A stretch of 64,000 nt of DNA from Stictocephala bisonia (taxonomy: Eukaryota; Arthropoda; Insecta; Hemiptera; Membracidae): NCBI GenBank assembly GCA_035578905.1, contig JAQJVL010000147.1, positions 1,592,906 to 1,656,905 on the forward strand, written 5' to 3'. The position numbers and the translations under genes are program-made. Shown here piece after piece: positions 1 through 11,328 of this stretch; position 1 is the stretch's first letter; each line of letters opens with the position of its first letter. Under the pieces are notes generated by a model, which worked only from the letters and a program-made list of their open reading frames with translations, ran no database searches and was not told the DNA's origin.

Positions 1-323
1 TCGGTCAAAAGTGCCCCAATGCTCAAGGCATTCAAAACGCGTCTGAAGCAAGTTCTGATTGCAGAAGCATTTTATAGTATAGACGCGTTTATGGCACACA
101 ACTGGGAGGCCCTATGAACACACAGACCAGAGCTGTAATTGGATAGAATTCGAATGGATGACCTCTGAATGCAAAATTGTATGTTTGAAAGTGACTTTGA
201 TGGAATGAATGAATGGAAAATGTTAGACTATTTAATTTATTAAACATTTATTAACATTTATGACTATTGCAATACAATGTACTTTGTCTGACGCAATAAA
301 AAAGGTTATTTTTATTATTATTT
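1..323 (+). pseudogene. 3' end of Jockey-like non-LTR retrotransposon (5' cut by window edge)
   Basis: The first 117 bases read open in frame 1 as the last 38 residues of a LINE ORF2 (contains APMLKAFKTRLKQVL and AEAFYSIDAF) ending at TGA. This matches the usual C-terminal tail after the reverse transcriptase domain, with a Phe-Lys-x(2-3)-Lys helix followed by a FYS-x-D motif. A 3' UTR of about 200 bases follows and ends in an ATT-rich simple tail. The same family occurs in opposite orientation at 2057-3500, where the coding tail differs at one residue (DAI for DAF). Family assignment is from motif memory; the upstream part lies outside the window. Confidence 0.8.
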
Positions 324-931
324 AGTATAGTCAAGACTAGCTTTCGCTCCTAGAACAGTCAGTCCTTGATAAATACATAAACAGGCACCATCCAACTAGT
401 TAGGAAGAATAAATCATTTTTTTTTTTTTTAACATAAAAGAAGAGATAATTTCTCACTACGGGAGAAACGGAGGTAAGTGCCATATTGGATTTAGATCAT
501 TGTTTCGTAAAAGTAATATAGCAATCAAAATGACGCAGTAACTAAACGTCAGTAGGAGACAGCAAGTCTGTTTTTAACCGAGAGTTCATAGTAAGATATT
601 TGTTTTCACTGGTGTATTATTTTAAAATGTAAGCAGTTAGCACACCAGTGAATATTGAATTAAAATCTACGGAATAATGATAAATGAAGAGTAGCAAATA
701 AACATAGCTACAAAATAGCTCAACATGTTATAAAAAATTAGCTAGAAAAATAAACAAATCGAGAAAAACGTAGACATTTTTTGAATAAATAAGGCCGTTG
801 GATACTAAATCTGTCATGTCTATTGTATTTAAGTCTAAATCCAGACCAGTTTATAAAGTATATTGAATGAGAATAACTAATGCAAAACGACCAAGAACGA
901 GAAGGAAATGCGTATATCATAGTTCAACAAC
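324..931. other. AT-rich stretch without recognised features
   Basis: No coding potential, RNA gene or clear repeat was seen here apart from an 11-base T run near 420. A consensus-like splice donor (GGAG followed by GTAAGT, around 473) has no open frame before it and is probably chance. Confidence 0.5.
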
Positions 932-1228
932 AATTCAATTTAGAGGTCTTTGTTTGCCATTTCCTCCTCCCTCCCCCATACAAAGACTACTAATTTACAG
1001 ACACGACTAGATGAATATTAAATGAATTAGCGCCCTGTGGCCGAGAGGGGGCACTCATTCGTTGCAAACTATTCAAGCATTCCGTTTACAAGCAGGAAGT
1101 CGGAAGTGAGCGAATTCATTACCAACGCATGCGCGTGGGAACTGTTTACGATTTAAAACTGTTGCGTCACTGGGCAAAGACTACTGAACTATGAATAACT
1201 GGTGTCAAAGACCTCTTTAATTGTCGAA
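932..1228. repeat. Possible short element with 20-bp terminal inverted repeats
   Basis: AATTTAGAGGTCTTTG near the left edge pairs with CAAAGACCTCTTTAATT near 1206-1222, enclosing a relatively GC-rich core of about 250 bases with GCATGCGC. A second internal phrase (CAAAGACTACT) occurs on both sides of the core. This could be a small MITE; no target duplication was established. Confidence 0.3.
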
Positions 1229-2056
1229 TGAATGCTGGTATGTCTTTGATTAAAGTTTTATTTTCAAATAATTATATTTAAAGCCCAATTTACGTAAAAT
1301 CGTCAATTAAGAGTAAATTATTTTCAAATATGTTTTTGAGAAAACTATTAAAAAAACTACTATGAAAAATAAGTAAGTATTAAGGTTTATGCTGATATTG
1401 TAGTACACTACTTGCTAGTAGCCCTTTCACTTTCGCATATGTTTGACATGACGACTACAATTACGATTACACGTAGTTACTGTTCGTTAATGAAGAAGCA
1501 AGGCTGTCCGTACTTATCGTACGACCCCATAACCCAAAAGATAAAGTCTACCCGAACAAAAACAAGAAATTATCCATGTGAACATGTTTAAACTAAAACC
1601 ACAATTCTAAAAAAATTGTGTAGCTGTGATGAGGGAAATGCTCTAAGTTGCGACTTATTGTCTTACGGACGTACTGATTTTGTTTTCTAGGTGAATTCGA
1701 AAGGCAATAAATAAAATTTTGAGGAAGTGGAGCCAAATTAAAAATGCACCATTCAATTCAACGTTCAGAAGGAAAAAAAACTGTTTGACCAAAACAAGGA
1801 TAGTTTTATAAAAATCTTAATTCAGGAACGTATATTTTAAAATTGTATTGCACGATTTTTTAGTTTCAGATTGCGACGTCTGTTAAATTAAAGAACACAA
1901 CTATCGGCAGAAGAACCAAATTCATTGGAAATATGACACTCAAACCAGACACTGCAAAAAGCAATGTTAAGTCCAAAATTGCCTCACGATCCTTGAGATT
2001 TTCCCCAACTAATTTGAACGATATATAATACTGCATTGGTACCAATAGTGGGTTAC
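1229..2056. other. AT-rich stretch, no supported gene
   Basis: A hydrophobic minus-strand open frame spans 1866-2126, but its N-terminus reads through the simple tail of the adjacent LINE copy and no family was recognised. The rest shows nothing beyond AT-rich sequence. Confidence 0.5.
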
Positions 2057-3500
2057 TGTTAATAATAATAATAATAACAACCTTTTTTATTGCGTCAGAC
2101 AAAGTACATTGTATTGCAATAGTCATAGTAAATTGAATAGTCCATCAAAGTCACTTTCAAACATACAATTTTGCATTCCGAGTCATCCATTCGAATTCTA
2201 TCCAATATACAGGAATTGGATAGAATTCCTGTACAGCTCTGGTCTGTGTGTTCATAGGGCCTCCCAGTTGTGTGCCATAATCGCGTCTATACTATAAAAT
2301 GCTTCTGCAATCAGAACTTGCTTCAGACGCGTTTTGAATGCCTTGAGCATTGGGGCACTTTTCACCGAATTTTGCAGACTGTTGACGAATTGGGTTCCTG
2401 CCTGTGAAGGCAAACGCTCATGAACTGCCGTTCTGTGTTTTACCAGTTCGGTAGTTGTCCCTGCCTCTAGTTGAGTGTATGTCACTACCTCTTATGAGTT
2501 TGCACTTTTATTTGAAAACAAATGCACGTATTCAATATGTAGAGACAGGGTATGTCAACAGTTTCAAGCTTTTTGAAAGCTGGTTTACACGACTCTCCCA
2601 TGTGCAATTTTGCGATAGTTCGGACTGCCTTTTTTTGAAGAATGAAAATTCTAGAAAAGTGTGAGTTTGTGCAACGTCCCCACAAGATCAATCCATAGGA
2701 GAGGTATGGGTAAATTACTCCGTAATAAGCCGTCATCAGTATCTGATTTGAGCAGTATTCTGATAGTTGTCTCAGGACATAGATGCCTGAGGTTAGTTTT
2801 GAACACACACTGTACACGTGAAAACCCCATGTCAACCCTCGATCCAGGTGTATTCCAAGGAATTTAGTAGAGTAGACTTCTTCAATCTCAGTCTCATCCA
2901 ACATGACTGTGGGACTTTGATCTGAATCGGTTTGGCACAAACAAAATTGGACGAATGACGATTTCACAACGTTTTTTCTGAGGTTGAGCTTTTGGAAATG
3001 TTGAATGGCACTGCTGAGATCAATGGAAATTATCTTTTCGAGTTCTTTGGTAGAGTTTGCGCTGAAACAGAGAGTCGTGTCATCAGCGTACTGGACGAGT
3101 CGCCCTTTTTCTACTGATGAACCAACATCGTTGACATAAATCAGGAAAAGGAGAGGCCTAAGCATGGAGCCTTGGGAGACTTCCACAGTAAAGATTCTCT
3201 TCTCCCGATCTAGCATTAGATACACTTACAATGTATCTAATGCTAGATATTAGATAAAGCGGCTGACCGTTAGGTGGAAAAAATCCATGTTCAGCTCCAA
3301 CCGAGGCAAAAAATCTGTTGAACTCACTAGCGACCCTAAAGGGATCGGTAACTCGTTCGTTTCCAATTTGAAACTCAATTCGTTTGTCAGTTCGTGTGTT
3401 ATTATTGTTTATTATGCTCCATGCTGTTTTGATACATTTTTTGAAGTGAGCGATGATTTATTGACATCATAAGCTTTTGCGGCTTTGAAGATTTTTCTTT
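2057..3500 (-). pseudogene. Degenerate Jockey-like LINE ORF2 with internal deletion
   Basis: Reading the minus strand from about 3500 down, the pre-RT linker is recognisable (KCIKTAWSIIN, then ERVTDPFRVASEFNRFFASVG). It breaks off near 3250, where an intact ORF2 would continue with about 250 residues of fingers and palm. The frame resumes at 3225-2485 with the motif VSQGSMLRPLLFLIYVNDV, the catalytic YADDTTL and FLGIHLDRGLTW, so the catalytic aspartates survive but the NTP-binding first palm motif is missing. A frameshift near 2485-2500 separates the thumb from the C-terminal tail (APMLKAFKTRLKQVL, stop near 2252). The 3' UTR ends in a (TTA)n tail at about 2057. A perfect 17-bp inverted repeat sits on the deletion junction. 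The element is non-functional and is the tail-to-tail relative of the fragment at 1-323. Confidence 0.85.
3208..3248. repeat. Perfect 17-bp inverted repeat at the LINE deletion junction
   Basis: Arms ATCTAGCATTAGATACA (3208-3224) and its exact complement (3232-3248) flank a 7-base loop. It lies where the LINE coding sequence jumps from the pre-RT linker to the late RT domain, so it probably formed during the rearrangement that deleted the middle of the gene. Confidence 0.9.
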
Positions 3501-4640
3501 ACGTTCTTTTGTAATTTTGAAAAAAATGTTTTAAACGTTACATTTGAGGTGTGTTTGATAGCTTCGGATAAAAATAATAACTTTTCTCTCCAGACTAGTT
3601 AACATTATTTAAATGTTAAGAATGGATAGGAAGAGGTGGAGCAATTTCGTCCCTTTTACTTTTACTTATATACTACGGCAATTCCTTTATGGATAAATAA
3701 AATATACTGTTAATTACTAAAATCACCAACGAGTTTTGGCTTTTAATGAAGTTATCTTATAGTAGGAGCTCTAACAGAAGCTACAAAATGTAGAACCAGT
3801 TTTTTATAACCTATTGAAATATTTTCAATTACTCATCTTCAAAAAGCAGTAATTTTTTACATCCTTCAAACATATTCTCAAAACCCCTTTTAAAAATCCA
3901 ATAGCCTCTTAATATATTCTTAAGAACTGATCTTCATAAGGCAGATTCCAGTTTTTAATTAAAGGCTCTTAATATATCTTCAAGAACGCTTCTAAAAATG
4001 CAGAAGCTAGATATGACAACCATTTCACATGTTTTAAATTACTCAACTAATATATATAAAGCCGCATGTGTAACTCACTCACTCACTGACTTACGTATAC
4101 AAATTCTAACCCACTTCCAGATGACCTAGAAACTTGAAATTTTTATGTAAAATGCTATCCGTTAACTTATTCGGTTGATTATAGATTACTAAATAGATTT
4201 TATATAAACACACAAATCAGGTCTCGTGATACATCTTGTATATATTCTTTGATGCTACCGCAAAGAGCTTAAATCAAATTGGGGTTTAACGCAATGCTAA
4301 ACTCAACATGAGTTTTCAAAGACGTTTTGTTATGCTCTAGGGCCGCAACCCCAAGGTTAACTATAAATTCAATCGGTTTCCTAGTTAGCATATTACCTGT
4401 TAGCAGAAATACGTTTTATCCCTTAGAGCACCATTTATACAATGCCTATGTTCCATTAAGCGCTAATTTATTGTAAAAAAAATCACAGTTAAATTTTTTA
4501 GTTGCTCATTTTTTGTCTTTATTGTTCTGTACAGGAAAATAAAAGATATGATAGCATTTTGAAATTTATATTAGCTTAATTTACCTTTTTTCTTATATAT
4601 TAATATGTAAATAAGCAAACATTTACTTAAAAGTAAGCCT
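3501..4640. other. AT-rich region with degenerate tandem phrases
   Basis: Between 3840 and 4020 the phrase CTCTTAATATAT followed by TCTTCA/CTTAAGAAC recurs about every 70 bases in a decayed form. At 4060-4150 the CACTCACTCACTGAC run followed by a conserved-looking block resembles arthropod dispersed repeats. No gene was recognised. Confidence 0.4.
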
Positions 4641-6480
4641 CAGGCATAGATTTCTTATACAGTATTAATCAATACAAAATATTATTACTATCAATATAAT
4701 ATGTATAATTGAGTACATTTACTTGTACATAAACTGACAAAGACAGGTCCTGCAAATAACACATATAATAACAAATAAGTAAATACATATAGTACTTGAT
4801 TTCGATGTATTTACTAGTACCTTCCACAAAATTAAAATCGACCGGATTATTTATATTGACGCTTAAAACTAATAAATAACTAACATATATTAAACTAAAG
4901 TAATGATAAAACAACTAAATACACAGTTTCAAAGCTGTAAGGCGGCGGACAATGACACCCGCTCGGCTCGACAGTAGCTGCGCGTATATGCGCTTGTGGC
5001 GTTGGGCGGCGCAGCGGAAATGTACACTGCCAAATAAAACCCAGTCTTGAAGTGACTGACAGGCCAACAAAAGGTCGCGAGTCCCACGATGTGTCTCTCA
5101 TGAATCACCGCCCATAACCCAAACGCACTACTGGATTAAATTACATACATTACTTCGAAAATATTATTTTTGTAATTATTACGCGTATATGGGCTAACGG
5201 CGTGATAAGGGTTAAGTTAACGTCTTTCAACACAAAAATATTAGAGAATAAGAAAAAAATTAGAAATATTATACGATCTATTTCAGCAAATCACGTTTTA
5301 CATCCTCAGAGGGATTGACAAAGGAATCCAAGGACAAAGGAATCCTTTGTAAATACCTCTGAGGATGGTGAAATATACACCATAAGATTTGTATATTTTT
5401 ACTTATTTCGTTATAAATTTGTGCTGTGTGACATTCGCATGTATTGTATAATAAATTAGTACTGACTCATGGACACGGCTTCTAAAAAAAACAAATCATG
5501 TAAATTTTCAATAGTCGTCAGATACGTTTTTCATGTGAATGTATTGTTTGACGTGATGATACGCCTTGACCAGAGGGCAAATACTAAAAAACAACTTTAC
5601 CATAAATATCCCAGATAAAGCTTTCCCTTATCTCACTCTTGGCCGCATTTTTGTTGGGTAAAAAACTAAGACTGATAACAGCAATCTTCCTTGTTGAATA
5701 TCCACGTAGGCAGACGGTGTGTTGCCACGTTATCGACATTTTGGTGAAAACCATGCATAATGACTATGGTATTTTTGTGGAAAGCTGAGAAACTACATTG
5801 ATAAACCATTATGGACTCTATAGTGGCACTGAGGGGTCAGAGACGTTGAACACCATCTGAGCATATTCTTATATAAAATTACCGTTACAAATTACATTTT
5901 ATTCAAAGAATCTGATATATAATGGAGTGATATTATTAAATAAACTCACTGAAGTCCTAAAAGAGCCAATTTAAAAAAAAAATACAAAAAGATAATAAAT
6001 CATTTAAAAAAATAAATTACAAAATTGAAGATTTCTTAGAAGATATTCACAATTTAAGGACAACATTTATAAATTTAATAACATTATCGTCAAAATATTT
6101 CTATCAATTCTAATACTTTATTTAACCATAATTATACATATATTTATGTATTTTCTAACCTGTATTTGTTCATATACACATTTTTAGATGTATGTTGTTA
6201 GCTTAGGGGCAAATGTAAAATATTGTTAAAAGCAATAAATGTTTGTGATATACTTTTAAAAATACTACTTTTAGGTAAATCAATGTTTATTCATTTGTTA
6301 ATTGTACTATGACTTATATAAACTATAAGAAAGCCTAATTCATAACTTTTTTCTCACGATTTTAATTTAAAATAATAGCCACTGAGGATCAGATGTGACC
6401 CAACAGTATCAATCATGTAACTATTTTTTCACTTGAAAATAACAGTTATACGCAGCACGTCTAATACGTTATTATTATCC
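4641..6480. other. Unassigned region with a CpG-rich patch and one hairpin
   Basis: Positions 4930-5110 are clearly more GC- and CpG-rich than the surroundings (GGCGGCGGAC, GGGCGGCGCAGCGG). The minus-strand open frame over it has no recognisable family. The remainder is AT-rich without coding signal. Confidence 0.4.
5301..5367. repeat. 12-bp inverted repeat hairpin
   Basis: CATCCTCAGAGG (5301-5312) is exactly complementary to CCTCTGAGGATG (5356-5367). The loop carries the duplicated phrase ACAAAGGAATCC. It is probably a local rearrangement rather than a functional site. Confidence 0.75.
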
Positions 6481-6481
6481 A

Positions 6482-6990
6482 TAGGGTTGTCATACGTCCG
6501 TATTATGTACGGACGGTTCGTATTTTACGTTGTGTCCGTACCGTAAAATGCAAAAACCAGATAGATGTCCGAATTTTTTATTCTTTTAGTATTAAATATA
6601 TATTTTAAATATTTAATATTGTAAAAAATACAACATATTTTCTTTCCGGTCAATCTTCAATCGACAATTGTGAGAGGTTGTGTGTTGTATGGTGAGTCAT
6701 ATACTATTGTGCTTTGCTCACTCTTCTCTCCCCTTAAAAAAATAATTGTTTCAAATCTTGAAATTGGCTGAAAATAAGTATGAATATTTTGAAAGAATGT
6801 TGGAGTTTGCTGTTTCTCTAACCGGTACGTTGGCACCAGTTGAATGAGTTTTTTACTAATGAAAAATGTCTGGAAACCCGATCGGAATAGATTTTTAGTG
6901 GAAAAGGTCGAAGCTATTCTGAGCAAAGCTAACAGAGAGACATGCCATGTACTAAAATTGTTGAAGCTATAAAAATTGATGGTTCTTTAC
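6482..6990 (+). pseudogene. hAT transposon remnant with C-terminal dimerisation domain
   Basis: The left edge TAGGGTTGTCATACGTCCG resembles termini of SCAND3/ZNF862-like hAT elements. From 6758 the plus strand reads LKLAENKYEYFERMLEFAVS, then LTGTLAPVE and a stop. The motif corresponds to the conserved hATC dimerisation region (FAVSLPGT-APVERVFS in relatives). After stops and a frameshift the downstream half continues as NVWKPDRNRFLVEKVEAILS (about 6868-6927). Length and breaks show a dead fragment of what would normally be a 500-700 residue transposase. The right terminal repeat was not found. Domain call is from motif recognition. Confidence 0.65.
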
Positions 6991-7475
6991 TTTAATCTCT
7001 TGAGAAAAATACAACTGGTTTCAGCCTTCGGCCAGTACAGTATATTTTTTTGTGAATCCCTCTGGTCTGAAGAAGGTGAGCGTGGTTTACCGAAATCGAT
7101 CACCGTAATATTTGTGCATTTTGTACTTATATTGTAATACATTTGTGTTGTGTGACGTTCACTTGTACTGTACTTGTTTATCACCGTGATTAAATTAATT
7201 TAGAACAATCTACAACAATGAGAACTCCAAATCACAATTCCATTAAACTACTGGTTTACACAAATTGTGTATCAAATGTAGGCCTTAAATAGACAGCAAT
7301 AAATAACGATTGCGACTGTGATTCCATTCTTTCGTGTTTAGATATTTATCGGTACTTGCAGATAATTCGCAACATATTTCAGACTGCTCCAGTGAGTCTG
7401 TGTCATATGTCTGATATGAGTGATAAGTTCGTATGACGTGTATTCATAGTAACTTATCAAACACTTTTCACATAG
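6991..7475. other. Unassigned sequence
   Basis: Contains a small hairpin-like phrase (TCAGCCTTCGGCC near 7020) and otherwise no coding or repeat signal that I can support. Confidence 0.4.
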
Positions 7476-7511
7476 ATGACTGACGAGCCAGATTCAGCGG
7501 AAACGGAACAA
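7476..7511 (+). CDS. Candidate 5' coding exon (12 codons) ending at a splice donor
   Basis: ATG at 7476 opens MTDEPDSAETEQ, an acidic hydrophilic start typical of soluble proteins, and the codon CAA is followed directly by GTGAGG at 7512, a plausible donor in phase 0. Read through without splicing, the frame stays open for 53 codons across a GC-rich segment up to about 7637. No family is recognised and no downstream exon was found, so this is only a candidate. Confidence 0.22.
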
Positions 7512-7881
7512 GTGAGGTTTCATTCATTCATTCCTACGGTGGGTGATCAGCTGGGATGGGACGTGTCGAGGACATCGGTGGCGGTTGGTGTGTCCACTGA
7601 CCGTAGTTCCGTCTGTCGGTCCATCCTGACACAATAGCTCCAATCCCGCCCTGCCCTGAGGTACGCCGGAAACAAGAATGTGGCTTCCCCTAAACCGATA
7701 TGAAATGACATATTAGCTAAACAATGCGAGGTTAAAAATTACGATTGTATCGGCCGGGGTGTCGTGGGAGATGCGCTCGTGGGGTTTGCGACCTCCTCAA
7801 GATGTTACCGTGGGGTTTGCGACCAAGATAATTAGGCACATTTTCCATGTTGTTAGAGACTTAAAAAGTAGTCCGTTTTAT

Positions 7882-7963
7882 CCTTGACTCTAAACATTTA
7901 GAGTCAAGGGTTTTATCTCATTACATTTCAATCTCATTATCTCATTACATTTCAATCTCATTA
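7882..7963. repeat. Perfect palindrome followed by a 26-bp tandem duplication
   Basis: CCTTGACTCTAAA (7882-7894) is separated by two bases from its exact complement (to 7909). Immediately after, the phrase TCTCATTACATTTCAA occurs twice in tandem (about 7916-7963). Confidence 0.85.
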
Positions 7964-7997
7964 CGTAAGGTATCGTTCTTGAAATCCGCATAACATG

Positions 7998-8680
7998 GAC
8001 TACTTTTACTCTCTCATATAATATAATAGGATAGAGAAAGCATTGTGATCGTCCAAAAATTCGATTTTGAGTTTTTGATGGAAATATCCGTTTGAGGTCC
8101 CCTGAGTCCAAAAATCGGTAAACAAATCACAAATATCGATTTTACTAAAAAACCGGCTCTAACGATTTTGATTTTTTGTCGATTGTAGCCCCAAAAATTA
8201 CCAACATTTTGATTTATAGTTTATTCCTGGGAAAATTACCGTTCGGAAGATAATGGCAAAAAACCATAAAATTAATGTATTTTACCATACTAAATTGTAA
8301 TTGTAATATCGCATGGACAGCATGGGAGAAAATTTGTGCCAGTTGCCTGGTACATTTATGTAAGTATTGGTAGTAGTGTTAATAACTCTAACCTATCGAT
8401 TTTAAGAGGTTTCAGCCACACAATAAATTTATCGAAAAAATGCCAAACACTTTTTACTTTCTCCCATATACTATAGTATTGAGAAAGTATTGTGATCCGT
8501 CCAAAAACTCGATTTTGAGTTTTTTATGGAAATATCCATTTTGAGGTCCCCTGAGTCCAAATAAGTGGTTTTTACAAAATGTCTGTCTGTATGTGTGTCT
8601 GTCTGTCTGTATGTGAGTAAACAAACTTTTGGGCAGAAGGAATTGACCGATTTTCTTGAAATTTGGTATGCATGTTCAGT
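7998..8680. repeat. Two direct copies of a dispersed repeat
   Basis: A block of about 110 bases with GAGAAAG-ATTGTGAT, TCCAAAAA-TCGATTTTGAG and GAGGTCCCCTGAGTCC occurs at about 7998-8115 and again at 8449-8560. The second copy runs on through a TCTG-rich microsatellite (8580-8622) into a conserved-looking phrase (GACCGATTTTCTTGAAATTTGG). Similar blocks are familiar from arthropod repeats, but the class is not identified. Confidence 0.65.
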
Positions 8681-9164
8681 ATACTTGTAGTTCAGTATAT
8701 CTGTAGTAGGGGAAATGTTTGTAATGGCAGTTATAAATTATTATGGTCCGTGGGGAGGTCACATAATAATTATCGGGAAGGGAGTCGATGGAGCAAATTC
8801 CAAAGACATCTAGATTTACTTTACAAATAGAAACGCGGATAATTAGGAGTATTATTAATGTGCATAATGGATATAGCACAGATAGCCAAACTCTTAGAGT
8901 CTTTAGAATTAATCCAAGCCTATAGGTAACTTCAATAACCAATCATCCACGTGTCTATGGCTAAGGATATACGGTAATCTATAAGTTGAAAACATGGAAG
9001 AGGCGTCATTGACGACAGTGAAATCATTCGGTTGTAGGTGTATAACAAACGAGGAAAATGTGCCTAATTATCTTGGGCGCAAACCCCACGGTAACATCTT
9101 AGGGAGGTCGCAAACACCACGTGGCGCACCCCACGAGCGCAAACCCCACGTAGCCATCGGCCGG

Positions 9165-9525
9165 CATGGAGGAAGAAACTAATCGGTTGAGTTGCTTTTG
9201 GACAAAGAGAAAGTAAACAATCCAGTGTGGTTATTAAAAAAAATAAGGAACTTGTGTTTCACAGCAAAAAGGAGGAGAAAAAATCAGTTTACTACTTACA
9301 TTGGCTAACACAGAGAAAAAAGTAAAAAATGAAGATGTACATAAAATCACTTGAAGATCTGAAACATCAAAAACATTATCTCAAAACGTATGTTTAACCA
9401 ACCGTCAGTTATGATTAATTTTTTATTTCAAATGTTTTGTATGTTTTTTATTACTTTTTAGAACGTGATATTTAAACGTTGTTGAGGGACAACGGTACAA
9501 ACCCCTATGGCAAATTATTTAGTGG
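9165..9525. other. No recognised features
   Basis: AT-rich sequence directly outside the right arm of the inverted-repeat element. No open frame of note. Confidence 0.5.
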
Positions 9526-9606
9526 ACATCCCGGGATTTGAACCCGTGATCATATGAAGCAAACATGCTAACCACTAGGCTAGCAAGAAGCCTAGTGATT
9601 AGTTCG
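9526..9606 (-). repeat. tRNA-derived SINE head
   Basis: On the minus strand the sequence has an A-box-like GCTAGCCTAGTGGTTAGCAT and, about 30 bases later, a B-box-like GGGTTCAAATCCCGGG. The acceptor stem does not pair (the 5' side CTTCTTG does not match the 3' side GATGTCC), so this is not a functional tRNA. The same A-box phrase, preceded by CTCTTGCTAGCC, occurs at 59604, supporting a SINE family. Confidence 0.6.
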
Positions 9607-11328
9607 GTAACATTTTGTGGGACAATCAAAACTTCAACAGTTTATTTAATTTTTTTCCACTAAAGTGGCAGATTAGTTTATTTTTCAGTAGAACTGCCAA
9701 GCGGTGGTGTCTTTTTTCTTTTTGTTGATAATCGTCAGCAGATTTTTTAAAGTAAAATTAAACATTTTTTATTATTATTGAGACGCTGATCATAAAGATA
9801 GGCGAGCATGGATTTAGAATGAGTCTGATGAATGTAGGTTAAAAAATTTACAATTTCCGATTCACAAAAATATGGAGGCACTGCCGCTCTTCAATCTCGT
9901 CACAGATTTGTATGTCTATTCCCTAACTATGGAAATATTTTTTTTTTAATCTTATTTCATCTGCTAATCCTAATTAGGTAAAATATTATAGTATGACTTG
10001 CCCTTCTCTCCACTCAGCGAACTTTGGCAGATACTTGCATGTCTTCCTTTCTACGTGCACTTTATTCCCTAATCCTTCCTCAACTGACATAAAATCAATA
10101 ATTAATTTTCGATATGACTGCATCACCGCCGAGTTGCAACGAATTAACGTCATTGAAGTGTTCATTACTAATTTATGCCACCACTTTTCCACGTTTATTG
10201 GTTTATTACTTCTATTTTATACTATTATCTATTTTTTATTTCTTTTAAAATTCCTGTTTACTTTTGATTCTTATTTCATGTATATTTTAGTAAGTTTAGA
10301 CATACATTTAAGATTTCTTCCCCCTTATACAATAATTTGCAATAGAACAATTTAATTTTGATCCTTTTTTTAAAATATAATACTTGCAACTCAGCCTACG
10401 CACAGGCAGTATGCCCATGTAGGCTTTTCCCATGTAAAGTAAATACCTTGTTATTTACTTTATTATATAATTTGTTTTATTTTTAATTTTTTGACAATTC
10501 GTTTAGTGTTTAGTTGTATTATTTGTTTCTATGTATAGTAGTTGAACATTCTCATTTATGTTATTAATGTATACATTTGAATGTTTGGAGAATCGATTTA
10601 TTTTAATTTAATTTCATCAATTAGTAGAGGCCGCGAAGAAAGAAGCAACCTTGCAACTAATTGTAGAAAGTCAGATAAAAAAGGAACTTTGTGCATAGCA
10701 CGTAAATAACGATTTGTGTCGACAATATCAAGTTTATTGGTGCATTTAACTCTAGTGATAAATCGACACCAACGGTCAATCCCAGACACGTGTAACAACG
10801 GCGCCCTGGTATCTCAGGGTCGAGGCCGAGGCAGAGCAACTATCTAGCTCGAGTTAAACTTTAGGAAATACTTGGGAAACAGATGACAACCATTCGGATA
10901 TGTTGAACAATCCTTAACAAGAATATTACTGACATATATCATCTTGGCAGAAGAACTCGAACATTTTGTGAAGACAATTCAGGAATAAATTAGCAGAAAT
11001 TCATTTTTTTAAGTTATTAAAATATTTGTTAATATTTTTAACGCATATAAATCTGGGAAATATTGCTATTGAAATTAATATATACAAACGATCGCGTATA
11101 AGTATTAGCGTAACGGTTTGTTTGCCATTGAAAGGTAGATTGTCATGTAACACTTCCAGATAGTGTCGTTATGAGTTTATCGTAAATATATTTACCTAAA
11201 CTTTTTTTCCAAACTGAAGAGCTAATTATTAACATTTGAATTTTAAACAGCTGTAGACCTACGTTGTCAAACTGTGCAAGCCTGAGCCAAAGGACGGTGA
11301 CCAACGTAAGGTCGAAGCACGAATGTAG
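9607..11328. other. AT-rich region with a dispersed-repeat fragment
   Basis: Positions 9775-9840 are a minus-strand 3' fragment of the retroposon best seen at 41380-41690 (GAGACGCTGATCATAAAGATA). At 10397-10430 a short hairpin (AGCCTAC/GTAGGCT) in a T-rich context resembles a LINE 3' UTR, and the T-rich open frame at 9993-10355 has no family. A GC-rich patch near 10795-10855 is unassigned. Confidence 0.45.

Larger units (their letters stand above)
7750..9164. mobile_element. Inverted-repeat-bounded element about 1.4 kb
   Basis: The left arm (about 7750-7855) and right arm (about 9056-9164) are inverted copies of each other: AGGCACATTTTCC and CCGTGGGGTTTGCGACC on the left pair with GGAAAATGTGCCT and GGTCGCAAACACCACG on the right. 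Both outer edges carry CGGCCGG, and each arm contains repeats of CGTGGGGTTTGCG. The interior has no transposase frame, holds two copies of another dispersed repeat, and ends in low-complexity sequence. It is best described as a non-autonomous terminal-inverted-repeat or foldback element. Confidence 0.7.

Noticed and set aside
1866..2126. Hydrophobic 86-codon frame, possible membrane protein exon
   Set aside because: It begins in the LINE simple tail and has no recognisable family or splice sites.
9526..9606. Functional tRNA gene
   Set aside because: A and B boxes are present but the acceptor stem does not pair, and the head recurs in dispersed copies.
9993..10355. 120-codon frame rich in Phe, Leu and Tyr
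   Set aside because: Composition reflects a T-rich tract; no motif and no homology recognised.
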